From Flavobacterium oreochromis (lineage in GTDB: Bacteria; Bacteroidota; Bacteroidia; Flavobacteriales; Flavobacteriaceae): a stretch of 64,000 nt of DNA. Below, piece after piece: positions 31,605-41,368 of the stretch (position 1 is the first letter of the stretch; every line of letters begins with the position of its first letter). The notes beneath the pieces were generated by a model that was given only the letters and a program-made list of their open reading frames with translations, was not told the origin of the DNA and did not search any database. The stretch lies in the NCBI RefSeq assembly GCF_019565455.1, contig NZ_CP067377.1, forward strand, positions 930,001-994,000, in the 5' to 3' direction. Position numbers and translations under genes: made by a program.

Positions 31605-32369
31605 CTAAAATAAGTGAAAGGAATCTTTATCATTTAAAAAATTTAATCGCTTACGCGTTTCGATCAGTTCTTTTTTATCTAAGGCAATTATTTTAACTAC
31701 TTCCTCTTCAAAAGGAGAAATCACATAATTACCCAAATAATCTACAATTTGAGAATGTCCTACATAATTTAGCTGATTATCATCCATCCCTACTCGATTA
31801 ACACCAATAACATATGCTAAGTTTTCTACTGCTCGTGCACGTAATAATATATCCCAGGCATTAACTCTTGGTTCTGGCCAACTTGCTACATAAATTATCA
31901 TATCATAATCTTCTAAATTACGCACGAAGACAGGAAAACGTAAATCATAACATATTTGCAAACAAATCTTCCAATTATTATACTCTACAATTACTTTTTC
32001 TTGTCCTGATGTAAAAACAACTTCTTCCTTTGCTAAAGTAAATAAATGTCTTTTATCATATTTTTGAATCTTTCCATTTGGAAAAACAAAAATCATACGA
32101 TTATAATACTTTCCATTTTCAGTTATAATTAAACTTCCTGTTATGGCCGTATTTTTGCTTTTTGCTAAAGAAACCATCCAAGTAATTGTTTTACCATCCA
32201 TAGTTTCGGCAACTGTTGATGGATTCATCGTAAAACCTGTAGTAAACATTTCTGGTAAAACAATCAAATCAACTTTTTCCTTAATTAAATTAATTTTTTG
32301 TTCAAAATTAAGCCTATTTAAACTAGGGTTTTCCCAAACTAAATCAGGTTGAATAATGGCTATTTTCAT
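31605..32369 (-). CDS. Omega-amidase / nitrilase-family hydrolase
   Basis: 254 residues with the catalytic triad of the carbon-nitrogen hydrolase family: Glu in VLPEMFTTGF, Lys in KRHLF and Cys in LQICYDLRFP. It resembles YafV/Nit2 omega-amidases, which hydrolyse alpha-ketoglutaramate and similar amides in the cytoplasm. It is intact and followed on the same strand by no close partner. Confidence 0.88.
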   Translation of the reverse strand: MKIAIIQPDLVWENPSLNRLNFEQKINLIKEKVDLIVLPEMFTTGFTMNPSTVAETMDGKTITWMVSLAKSKNTAITGSLIITENGKYYNRMIFVFPNGKIQKYDKRHLFTLAKEEVVFTSGQEKVIVEYNNWKICLQICYDLRFPVFVRNLEDYDMIIYVASWPEPRVNAWDILLRARAVENLAYVIGVNRVGMDDNQLNYVGHSQIVDYLGNYVISPFEEEVVKIIALDKKELIETRKRLNFLNDKDSFHLF

Positions 32370-32392
32370 TTTTATAAAATTTCATTACTATA

Positions 32393-33495
32393 TTATCTAA
32401 AATCAGATTTATTAGGATCTACCCAATTAATTTGTGCTTCTTTAAAATAATTATAGATTAAAGGAACTGCTTTATATGCTTTTGGATGTACATCATGAAA
32501 TAACAAAATCCCTTTACGCCATAACAGCATAAGGGTAATTTGTCTATCTGCAATCTCATTTACAGTTATAGTACTATTCCAATCTTGTGAATCTAAATTC
32601 CATAACATTACTTTAGAATTAATGGTTTTTAAATAATGAATCACCTTTTTATTTCTTTGACCATAAGGCGGCCTAAAATAAATCATTTTAGTATTAGAAT
32701 TTCTTTTTATCAACTCATCTGTATCATCTATCGATTTTTGCCAATTCTCATATGATTGATGTGATTGATGCTCCCATCCATGAGAACCCACAAGATGTCC
32801 TTTATATAAATCATTAAATATTGATTTAGAAAGTCTTTTTTGAAGACTTTGACCTAGCACAAAAAAATTCCTTTTAAATTATTTTCTTCAAGCATTTGAA
32901 TCGTCTTATCTGTATTACCATTAACAGTCGTTGGACCATCATCAAAAGATAATAAAAACTGTTTTTGCCCTAGATAATTTCCTGTAATTTCTAATTCATC
33001 TAATACTTCTATTTCACTCGTTATTCTTGGAAATAATGCAGCTAGTCTATACAATTCTTGTAAATATAATGTATAAAATTCATGTGACTTCACATACCAT
33101 TTAATTAAACTAGTTGGTATTTTCTTTTCTAATTGGTAATTTTTCAAATAATTCCAATCTATATTTTTTTTAACTGAAACATATTTAGAAAGTGATTCAT
33201 CTGAAAGGTCTCTAAAATTATTTAATAGTATATTTTGTGTTTTACGCTCCCACTCATGAACAGAGAATTCATTAAAGCTTTTAGTTTTAATACGATTCTT
33301 TAAAACATCAATATCTTCGTTTATAAATTCATTTAACGTTTGAGAAAATACAAGCATTTCCATTTTTGAGGCAACATCAAAATCAGTTTTTGAATGTATT
33401 TGATAGGGCCAAACACTTCTATTAATCTTAGCAACTTTTATTTGAGCTAAAGAGGTTAAATTAATACATAACAATATAATATAAATTTTTTTCAT
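32393..33495 (-). CDS. Polysaccharide deacetylase family protein (one frameshift)
   Basis: One T restored in the run near 32868 (GIFFVLGQS) joins two pieces to about 367 residues. A signal peptide (MKKIYIILLCINLTSLAQ) leads to an exported N-terminal region. The NodB domain follows: FDDGPT, HxxxH-like SHGWEHQSH, RPPYG, and a late FHDVH. Such enzymes remove acetyl groups from peptidoglycan or other polysaccharides. It lies 3 nt behind the next gene and is probably co-transcribed with it. Confidence 0.85.
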
Positions 33496-33498
33496 TAG

Positions 33499-34660
33499 TT
33501 AATTTTTTGCGGAAACTCTAGCAATTCCTTTGTCATAAGCAGGATTATCATTATATGATTTTGCTAATTTATAATAATTTAAAGCTTCATTCCATTTTGA
33601 TTTAGCTTCATAAATTCTTGCTATATTGTAATATGAACTTGCTTTTATTATATGAGCCTTTATACCATTAGCTAATTCAATTGCCTTTCTATTTGCCCAC
33701 AATGCTTCCGCTTCTCTTCCTAATTTTTGAAAAGAGAGACCTAAATTACTATATGCTTGACCATTTCTAGGATTAGCATCTATGGCGGCTATATATAAAT
33801 TTACAGAACCTTCTAAATCTCCGCTATGATAAGTTAATTCTCCCTTTTTGTTCAATTCTTTTGATTCTTGAATACTCAACTGATCCACCTCATAGACCGT
33901 ATCTGTTGGACGATATTCTCGTAAAATAGCACGAACAGCCTCCCAAGAATTAGCATATTTATAATCATCTACATCCACTAAATTTCCTGTTTCATCAATT
34001 AAAAATGGAATCCAAACAGTTCCTTTTCTATTACGTTGTGGTTTATAAGTTCTTACTAATGTATTTCCTATATACACATATACTTTAGCGTTACTTATAG
34101 AAGATAAAACGGAATTATTTGATTGGTCTTTATCAGAAAAATTATGTATAGCATACACATACTTCTTACCCTCCTGCTTTTTAGTTATAGTAATAGTTTC
34201 TGGTCCGTAGCTATCTATATCATCTACATCTAAATTAGCATTAATAGCATCTTTTTATAATAACAAACATAACCTCCTTGATAAGAAAGATGAGAGTCTA
34301 AATCACTAGGAAATGTACCCCAATTTAATACTATTCGCATCCCATCCAGTTCTTGCATAATTGGACTTATTGCATAGGTTAACCCACCACAAGAACATTT
34401 AGAAACTAAAGTAGAGTAACCTTCTTTTTAATAATAATGGTTAGATCTGTATTATCTTGATATTCGGCTGGTATACTGACTTTCCCACTAGCATTAGTAT
34501 ACAGAGGAATAGATGGTTCACCATTCTTTTGAAAAATGACTTGTGCATTAGGAATTACTTTATCTTTTACAACAGCACTTAATACTAATATTTCTTTAGG
34601 ATTTTGTGAAAAAACGATTGATGTAGTAAAGAAGAAAATCAAAAGAAGTACTTTTTTCAT
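33499..34660 (-). CDS. Exported DUF2135-like protein with TPR repeats (two frameshifts)
   Basis: Adding one A near 34430 and one near 34254 joins three pieces into about 388 residues from MKKVLLLIFFFTTSIVFSQ (signal peptide). An N-terminal carboxypeptidase-regulatory-like part (VIPNAQVIFQKNGEPSIPLY) is followed by DLDSHLSYQGGYVCYYKKDA and DSYGPETITI, which resembles YfaP/DUF2135. The C-terminus has tetratricopeptide repeats (GQAYSNLGLSFQKLGREAEA, SSYYNIARIYEAKSKWNEAL). Function unknown; probably periplasmic or surface-located. Confidence 0.72.
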
Positions 34661-34697
34661 CTTGTATAGTTTATTTAAATTGTTTGATTTCATTTAG

Positions 34698-35261
34698 TCA
34701 TTTCTTATCTAGTTCATCCCAAAACGCAACAAGATTAGTTTTGATGTTTTCAGGCAGTTTAGCCATCTTTTCATCAAAGTTGGTTTTAGTAAAATCAGAG
34801 TCAGCAGTAGTCCATAGTTTATACGCTTCATTTTTATAAATGATAAGCCCCCATACTTTTTGCAATGGACTTTCTGGACCTGATTCATTTTCATCTATTA
34901 CAAGTAACATTTCCATATTTCCATCTTTATCAATATCGCTATATTTCATTCTGTTATTTACAAAGGCGAGCGACTTGTTTATAGGATGCGAAAAATTAGT
35001 TGCAAAGGTTTTTTCATAACCCTGATTGGTCTTTGTGAATTTTTCAATATAAAGCTCATCTGTTGCTGCTCCAGATTTATTTTTTGACACAACTAAAAAA
35101 TTTTCAGTCAGCTTATCATTTAAACCGATAGCATACATTTTACGATCGCCTTGAAAAGGAAGATCATTCTTGGTCAAATTTTGGGTAAAACCACTCACTA
35201 TTGTGGATACTTGAGCATTTAAGGAACTAGCAAATAAAAAGGCAACTATTAGTATTTTCAT
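34698..35261 (-). CDS. Exported hypothetical protein
   Basis: 187 residues with a short signal peptide (MKILIVAFLFASSLNAQ). The mature part is beta-rich with an integrin-like calcium-binding segment (YSDIDKDGNMEMLLVID). No family recognised. Its start is directly preceded by a palindromic repeat (35262-35356) that also precedes the next gene's start. Confidence 0.65.
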   Translation of the reverse strand: MKILIVAFLFASSLNAQVSTIVSGFTQNLTKNDLPFQGDRKMYAIGLNDKLTENFLVVSKNKSGAATDELYIEKFTKTNQGYEKTFATNFSHPINKSLAFVNNRMKYSDIDKDGNMEMLLVIDENESGPESPLQKVWGLIIYKNEAYKLWTTADSDFTKTNFDEKMAKLPENIKTNLVAFWDELDKK

Positions 35262-35356
35262 ATGTGTAAAATTTATTTGTTATAAGTCACATATGGTATC
35301 GCTTTTATTCATAGGTGTTTGCATACGCAAACTTCTAGTTTATGGCGATTTCATAT
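35262..35356. repeat. Palindromic repeat of about 95 bp, copy 1
   Basis: Nearly the same as 36061-36155. On the minus strand CATATGAAATCGC-like and GCGATACCATATG arms enclose the hairpin GTTTGCGTATGCAAAC. Here the left arm ends in ATATGAAATCGC. It lies directly upstream of a start codon. Confidence 0.8.
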
Positions 35357-35368
35357 TGATGATGATTA

Positions 35369-36060
35369 TTAATTTTGCATTAGTAATTCAATGGGATTTA
35401 CTTCCTCAAACTTTAGTTTTAAAGACTTCTTCTGTATATTTTCCGTTTCTGTGGGCATATCATCTTCCATAGTGTTCGTATTTTCAATCACGTATTTACC
35501 CCTAAGAACATCATAATTAACAACTGTTTGACCTCCAGCTCCTTGATCAAAACTATGTATAGATGCTAAAAATAAGTTTTCGTTAACCAATTCATAAACA
35601 TAAGTATAACTCCCAGCGGCTCCCATACCTGAAACGTCTATGCTCAATTTATGATCTTTTATCTGTATATATTCATATTCGAAATTTTTATTCTCACCAT
35701 CGATATATTCTAATGGAAAAGCTACATCAGATTTAGCCATGAGTCTTATACTTTTATCTTTATTCCCTAAAAAAACTAAAGTTGGTCTAGGCGAAGTAAA
35801 ATCTTCAACATGTTTAAGAACACAAACATAATCGGGAATTTTATCTTGATTCAAATCTCCTTCTGCATCATATTGTATCTCATACCCATCTGGAATAAAT
35901 TTTTGTAAATCTTTTAAAGTAGGCTTAAACACCTCTTCTTTTTTGGTTTTTTTTGAACTTTTAGTTGCAGTTACCTCTTTTGCTGTTTGTTCAATTTCTT
36001 TTTGCAACCGAATATACTAAATAGTGTAAAAAGTATAAAGTTTATTTTCAGTTGTTTCAT
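35369..36060 (-). CDS. Hypothetical lipoprotein (one frameshift near the start)
   Basis: From the ATG at 36060, with one A restored near 36000, the protein starts MKQLKINFILFTLFSIFGCKK, a lipoprotein signal with Cys after IFG, and has about 230 residues. The body (IPDYVCVLKHVEDF ... ISVDVSGMGAAG-like region) resembles FG-GAP/VCBS-like solvent-exposed lipoproteins but no family is certain. A truncated start further in would lose the lipobox. Confidence 0.65.
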
Positions 36061-36155
36061 GTATAAAATTTATTTGTTATAGATCACATATGGTATCGCT
36101 TTTATTCATGGGTGTTTGCATACGCAAACCTCTAGTTTATGGCGATTTCATATGT
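36061..36155. repeat. Palindromic repeat of about 95 bp, copy 2
   Basis: Second copy of the element at 35262-35356, again ending at a start codon (36060). The CATATG arms are complete here, and the GTTTGC/GCAAAC hairpin is kept. Confidence 0.8.
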
Positions 36156-36165
36156 AAAGTTTAAT

Positions 36166-36879
36166 TTATTTAAAAAGCATAAGCCTATCATTACCTAAAT
36201 CGTATTCGTAAAGCAAATTTTTCTCGGCCTCATAATACAACCATTGTATTTTGGTCATTCTGCCTTCAAATGAGGTACCTAAACCCAAAACAGTAAACTT
36301 TTTACCATCCCTTTCTTGTTGTTCAATAGAATATTCCAGAGCGCTATTTTCTTTAAGGTGAATTTTTAACAATTCATTTTTAGAATTGGCAATATAGTAT
36401 TCTACCAATACATACAAAGCATCCAAATAATCTTGTGAATACTCATTTTCATTAAACCAATGGTATTTAATTTCTTTTTTATATGTCTTTTTAAACTTCG
36501 ATAAATTACCATCTTTAGTTTTTTTGAAACCAACTAACCAGTCAGCAATCTCAGGAGTTTCACCATCGCCTGCAATATAAATGGTATCTTTTATCCATTG
36601 CACTTGCGCCATATCGCCACGAAGTAAACTTCGATCCTCATTGTTTTCATTAACAAATGTCAAAGTATCATTACCTTTCTTAAAGTTGATCAGCATATAA
36701 TCACCGTCATCGTTATAACTTATAAATTCTAACAAGTCAGAAAAAAGCTTTGCGTTTACTTTTAATTTATTAGTCTGTTTTTGATTATTTTGAGTTTGTA
36801 GTTTAGAAGTTTGCTTGTCCTGACAACTATGGAGAAAAGTAAAAAGCAGACAGCTTAAAATAAGTGGTATTAATTTCAT
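36166..36879 (-). CDS. Hypothetical lipoprotein
   Basis: 237 residues, signal peptide with lipobox (MKLIPLILSCLLFTFLHSCQ). The mature part is rich in charged and aromatic residues and has no motif I recognise. It belongs to a run of exported proteins transcribed leftward (33499-37418) but has its own short upstream region. Confidence 0.68.
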   Translation of the reverse strand: MKLIPLILSCLLFTFLHSCQDKQTSKLQTQNNQKQTNKLKVNAKLFSDLLEFISYNDDGDYMLINFKKGNDTLTFVNENNEDRSLLRGDMAQVQWIKDTIYIAGDGETPEIADWLVGFKKTKDGNLSKFKKTYKKEIKYHWFNENEYSQDYLDALYVLVEYYIANSKNELLKIHLKENSALEYSIEQQERDGKKFTVLGLGTSFEGRMTKIQWLYYEAEKNLLYEYDLGNDRLMLFK

Positions 36880-36909
36880 TCAAAGTTGGTTTAGTTTTTC
36901 GCTGATTAT

Positions 36910-37418
36910 TTAATTCGATATATTTGAGACTAAAAAGTTTTTAACTTTTTCAAGACTATAGCCTTTCCCTTCTTCTAAAGAACCCGTTTCTTGAACGCGA
37001 ATTAATTTTCCTGTTTTATTAAGAATCATAAAAACAGGATACCCATTCTTTTCTCCAGGATTTTCATAATGGGTAAAGAACTTTTCATTTTTATTTTTGG
37101 AGACCAATTTAAATGATAATAAATATAATTAGTATCTACAATCTTTTTTAACTCTTCTGTCTTCTGAATAAAATTATTAAGTCGTAAACACCAAATACAC
37201 CAATTTCCGCCCACTTGAATTAGGAGTTTTTTATTAGAAGCTTGTGCCGTTTTTAAAAGCTCTGCTACTTTCATGGAAGCGTCTTCCTCTTCGATATATG
37301 GTTTTGCTAAAACAGCTTTTTCTTGTTCTATTTTCTTTTTGGCTTCTGCTTTTTCGTCCGTATTTTGGCTAAAGCTAGCTTGACCTATTAAAAGTAAGCA
37401 TAGTACTATTTTTTTCAT
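36910..37418 (-). CDS. Exported thioredoxin-family protein (one frameshift)
   Basis: One A restored near 37099 (SPKNKNEKFF) joins two pieces into about 170 residues. A signal peptide (MKKIVLCLLLIGQASFSQ) precedes a thioredoxin-like fold with the redox motif WCIWC and a later GYPVFMILN containing the cis-proline region. Probably a periplasmic thiol-disulfide protein of the DUF255/Thioredoxin_7 type. Confidence 0.8.
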
Positions 37419-37452
37419 CTTAAAAAATTTTAGGTGAATATACTAAAAAAGA

Positions 37453-37486
37453 AAACCCTTCCAGTCAAGAACAACTGAAAGGGTTA
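37453..37486 (-). terminator. Terminator of the sdhCAB operon
   Basis: AACCCTTCCAGT pairs with ACTGAAAGGGTT (one G-T pair) 20 bp behind the sdhB stop, with a T-rich run on the minus strand. Confidence 0.7.
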
Positions 37487-37505
37487 TATACTTATGTTAA
37501 AGCTA

Positions 37506-38267
37506 TTATTTTAAACTTGCTTTTAAGTATTCACTGTTCATACGAGCAATGTTTTCTAATGAAATACCTTTTGGACATTCAATTTCACAAGCTCCTGTAT
37601 TCGTACAGTTACCGAATCCTTCTTCATCCATTTGGCGGACCATATTCATTACACGTTGTGTCGCTTCTACTTTACCTTGTGGTAATAAGGCATACTGCGA
37701 AACTTTAGCACCAACGAATAACATCGCAGAACCGTTTTTACAAGTAGCCACACAAGCACCACAACCAATACAAGCTGCTGCTTCAAATGCTTTATCAGCG
37801 TCTACTTTAGGAACAGGAATAGTATTTGCATCAATTGTATTACCAGAAGTGTTTACTGAAACGAAACCGCCTGCTTGTTGAATACGGTCGAAAGCTGTTC
37901 TGTCAACAACTAAATCTTTAATTACAGGGAAAGCTTTACTTCTCCATGGTTCAACATAAATAGTATCACCATCGTTAAACATACGCATATGTAACTGACA
38001 GGTAGTAATTCCTGTATCAGGACCATGTGCGCGACCGTTGATAAACATAGAACACATACCACAAATACCTTCGCGACAATCGTGGTCGAATGCAACAGGT
38101 TCTTTCTTTTCTGCAATCAATTGTTCATTCAACTGATCCATCATTTCTAAGAATGAACTATCAGTAGATACATTATCTAATGAGTAATCTACCATTTGTC
38201 CTTTGTCAGAAGCTTTTTTCTGACGCCAAACTTTTAATTTTATATTGATATTCTTTTTAGATGCCAT
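37506..38267 (-). CDS. sdhB: Succinate dehydrogenase/fumarate reductase iron-sulfur subunit
   Basis: 253 residues. The [2Fe-2S] ligands are in CREGICGMC (residues 64-72) and Cys90; the C-terminal clusters are bound by [11 protein letters not shown] (166-176) and by the cysteines around [13 protein letters not shown]. It passes electrons from SdhA to the membrane subunit in the TCA cycle and respiratory chain. Last gene of sdhCAB. Confidence 0.96.
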   Translation of the reverse strand: MASKKNINIKLKVWRQKKASDKGQMVDYSLDNVSTDSSFLEMMDQLNEQLIAEKKEPVAFDHDCREGICGMCSMFINGRAHGPDTGITTCQLHMRMFNDGDTIYVEPWRSKAFPVIKDLVVDRTAFDRIQQAGGFVSVNTSGNTIDANTIPVPKVDADKAFEAAACIGCGACVATCKNGSAMLFVGAKVSQYALLPQGKVEATQRVMNMVRQMDEEGFGNCTNTGACEIECPKGISLENIARMNSEYLKASLK

Positions 38268-38354
38268 AATCTTATTTTTTTAAGTGATTAGTGACCAGTT
38301 AAGAGTGATTCGCATATTCACAAATACTTTTTACTTATCACTACTTACTATTTA

Positions 38355-40364
38355 CTACTTGTAATTACGAGCTGCAATCTTAATATATTCGTATTTCAAC
38401 TCTTCTTTATGTAATACCGATTTGTTGATGTCTTCACCTTGATATTCCCAAGCTCCTACGAATGAGAAGTTTTCGTCATCACGTAACGTTTCACCTTCTG
38501 CATCTTGATATTCTTCACGGAAGTGACCTCCACAAGACTCCTTACGTTGTAAAGCATCCATAGCCATTAACTGTCCTAACTCCATAAAGTCAGCTACACG
38601 TAATGCTTTTTCTAATTCCGTATTCATTTCATCAGCAGCACCTGGAACATACACATCAGCATAGAACTCTTTACGTAAAGCATCAATTTCAGCGATAGCT
38701 TCTGTCAATCCTTTTTCATTACGTCCCATACCTACTTTGTTCCACATAATGTTTCCTAAACGTTTGTGGAAATGATCCACTGATTTAGAACCATTATTAG
38801 TTAAGAAAGCATTAATTTGATCTCTAACATTTTTCTCAGCTTGAACGAATTCAGGAGAATCTGTCGAAATTTTACCCGTACGGATTTCATCTGCTAAATA
38901 GTTAGAAACCGTATAAGGTAATACGAAATATCCATCGGCTAAACCTTGCATTAAAGCAGAAGCTCCTAGACGGTTTGCACCGTGATCAGAGAAGTTAGCT
39001 TCACCTGCAACGAAACACCCTGGAATAGTTGATTGTAAGTTATAATCAACCCATACGCCACCCATTGTATAGTGAACCGCGGGGTAAATTTTCATTGGCG
39101 TTTCATATGGATTCTCATCCGTAATTTTTTGGTACATGGTAAATAAGTTACCATATTTTTCTTCTAACCAAGCTTTACCTAAAGTAACAATTTCTTCTTG
39201 CGAAGGATTGTGATTTCCTTTAGCATAAGCTGCTTGTTTCCCTTTAGCAATTACTTCAGAAGCGAAATCTAAGTAAACACCTTCGTTAGTATCATTAGCT
39301 TCGATACCAAAACCAGCATCACAACGCTCTTTAGCCGCACGAGAAGCTACGTCACGAGGTACTAAGTTACCAAAAGCTGGGTATCTTCTTTCTAAGAAAT
39401 AATCTCTATCTTCTTCAGCAATTTGAACTGGTTTTAATTTACCTTCACGAATTGCTACTGCATCTTCTATCTTTTTAGGCACCCAAATACGACCTGAGTT
39501 ACGTAATGATTCTGACATTAACGTTAACTTAGATTGATTAGTTCCGTGAACAGGAATACAAGTAGGGTGAATTTGTACATAACAAGGGTTTGCAAAATGT
39601 GCTCCTTGTTTATGAATTTTCCAAGCAGCTGTTACGTTACTTCCCATTGCATTTGTTGATAAGAAATATACGTTACCATATCCACCCGAAGCTATAATTA
39701 CAGCGTGTGCCGAATGTCTTTCAATTTCTCCAGTAATTAAATTACGAGCAATGATACCACGAGCTTTACCATCTACTTTTACTAATTCTAACATCTCGTG
39801 ACGGTTGTACATTTTTACACGTCCTAAACCAATTTGACGAGATAAGGCAGAATAAGCACCTAATAATAATTGTTGTCCTGTTTGACCCGCCGCATAGAAC
39901 GTACGTTGTACTTGCGTACCACCAAACGAACGGTTGTCTAACATACCTCCGTATTCGCGAGCAAAAGGAACTCCTTGCGCCACACATTGGTCGATGATGT
40001 TACCTGAAACCTCTGCTAAACGGTGTACGTTAGCCTCACGAGCACGGTAGTCACCCCCTTTGATTGTATCATAAAATAAACGATAAACTGAGTCACCGTC
40101 ATTTTGATAGTTCTTAGCCGCATTCACCCCTCCTTGTGCTGCAATTGAGTGCGCACGACGTGGTGAATCTTGGAAACAAAATGCTTTTACATTATATCCC
40201 ATTTCTCCTAATGAAGCAGCAGCTGAAGCACCTGCTAAACCTGTACCAACAACGATTACATCAATTTTTGGACGGTTATTAGGAGCAACTAATTTTAAGT
40301 TATTTTTGTGATTAGTCCATTTCTGTGAAATGTGACCTTCAGGTATTTTAGAATCTAACTTCAT
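38355..40364 (-). CDS. sdhA: Succinate dehydrogenase/fumarate reductase flavoprotein subunit
   Basis: 669 residues, the usual size for the Bacteroidetes/epsilon type. N-terminal FAD-binding [18 protein letters not shown], the covalent-FAD region [18 protein letters not shown], and active-site segments HPTCIPVHG and VHYTMGGVW. It oxidises succinate to fumarate. It lies 18 nt behind sdhC. Confidence 0.97.
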   Translation of the reverse strand: MKLDSKIPEGHISQKWTNHKNNLKLVAPNNRPKIDVIVVGTGLAGASAAASLGEMGYNVKAFCFQDSPRRAHSIAAQGGVNAAKNYQNDGDSVYRLFYDTIKGGDYRAREANVHRLAEVSGNIIDQCVAQGVPFAREYGGMLDNRSFGGTQVQRTFYAAGQTGQQLLLGAYSALSRQIGLGRVKMYNRHEMLELVKVDGKARGIIARNLITGEIERHSAHAVIIASGGYGNVYFLSTNAMGSNVTAAWKIHKQGAHFANPCYVQIHPTCIPVHGTNQSKLTLMSESLRNSGRIWVPKKIEDAVAIREGKLKPVQIAEEDRDYFLERRYPAFGNLVPRDVASRAAKERCDAGFGIEANDTNEGVYLDFASEVIAKGKQAAYAKGNHNPSQEEIVTLGKAWLEEKYGNLFTMYQKITDENPYETPMKIYPAVHYTMGGVWVDYNLQSTIPGCFVAGEANFSDHGANRLGASALMQGLADGYFVLPYTVSNYLADEIRTGKISTDSPEFVQAEKNVRDQINAFLTNNGSKSVDHFHKRLGNIMWNKVGMGRNEKGLTEAIAEIDALRKEFYADVYVPGAADEMNTELEKALRVADFMELGQLMAMDALQRKESCGGHFREEYQDAEGETLRDDENFSFVGAWEYQGEDINKSVLHKEELKYEYIKIAARNYK

Positions 40365-40382
40365 ATCTATATAGTAAGTTGA

Positions 40383-41212
40383 TTATTTAACAAAGTGAAT
40401 ATAAAGTGGAATAATTGCGAACAATAAAGGAACTATAATTGCGAATAATTTCCCGAATGTTTTGATAGCTGGTGTAAAACCATTATTAATTCCTAATGAT
40501 TGAAAAGCGCTTTGGAATCCGTGTAATAGATGAAAAGCTAACACTCCCATAGCTAGCACGTACAAAATAGTAGCTACTAAACCAAAACTTGGATTTTTAA
40601 AGAATTCAATAGTAATTTTATGTAAATCTTTATATCCTTCACCTACTTTAATATTTGCAATTTTATTGTAAATATCTTTACCATTTTTAATTTCCATTCC
40701 TTGTTGTTCTAACAACATTTTGTCTGCTGGATAAAACTGACCTGGTTGTGTTCCAATAATATAATCCGCTTTTTGACCCATTTGTTCAACAGTAATGGTT
40801 TGCAATGGCATCTGAGAAAAATGCATTTTTGCCCAAAAATTCACCATGTGTGTTACAATAAAAACTAAAATTAAAGTCCCTAGAACGGCCATGTTTCTTG
40901 AAGCTAATGAGCTACTGTTTTGTGGACTGCTCATAGCGTAAGCTACAGGACGTGCTTTTTGTTTTGAATTGTTAACATAATCCCATCCACAGCATGGAAT
41001 AAGATTGAAAAATAAGTTAAGTAAGAAAGTATTTTTACTGCTGGATTGGTAGTCATAAATAATGCGTACTGATTAAACTGTAACGCATCACCAAAGATTA
41101 ACTGTAAGTTACCCGCTAAATGACCAGCCAAAAACAAGCATAAAAATAAACCTGTAAGAGCCATCCAGTATTTTTTTGCAATAGATGACTTTAAAAGTGC
41201 AGATTTTGCCAT
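40383..41212 (-). CDS. sdhC: Succinate dehydrogenase cytochrome b subunit (one frameshift)
   Basis: One A restored near 40960 (QNKKARPVAYAMS) joins the two pieces into about 276 residues with five membrane helices (for example YWMALTGLFLCLFLAGHLAG and FGLVATILYVLAMGVLAFHL). His residues in AGHLAG, LFHAVDG and THMVNFW fit haem ligands of the diheme cytochrome b558 type. It anchors SdhAB and reduces menaquinone. First gene of sdhCAB. Confidence 0.93.
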
Positions 41213-41250
41213 AGTATTAGATTGATTGTATAGTTTTATAAAAAATCAAG

Positions 41251-41281
41251 CAAAAATAAAGGAATTTAGGGGTAAATACAA
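41251..41281 (-). promoter_or_regulatory. Promoter of sdhCAB
   Basis: On the minus strand TTG (41279-41281), 20-bp spacer and TATTTTTG (41251-41258), 38 nt before the sdhC ATG. A good Bacteroidetes promoter. Confidence 0.65.
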
Positions 41282-41368
41282 CCCAGTAAATGTTATTTAT
41301 AATGAATATAAAAAGGAAGTTCTTAAAAAGAAAGAAAAAAACTAAAATAATCCATTCAAGACATTAAA

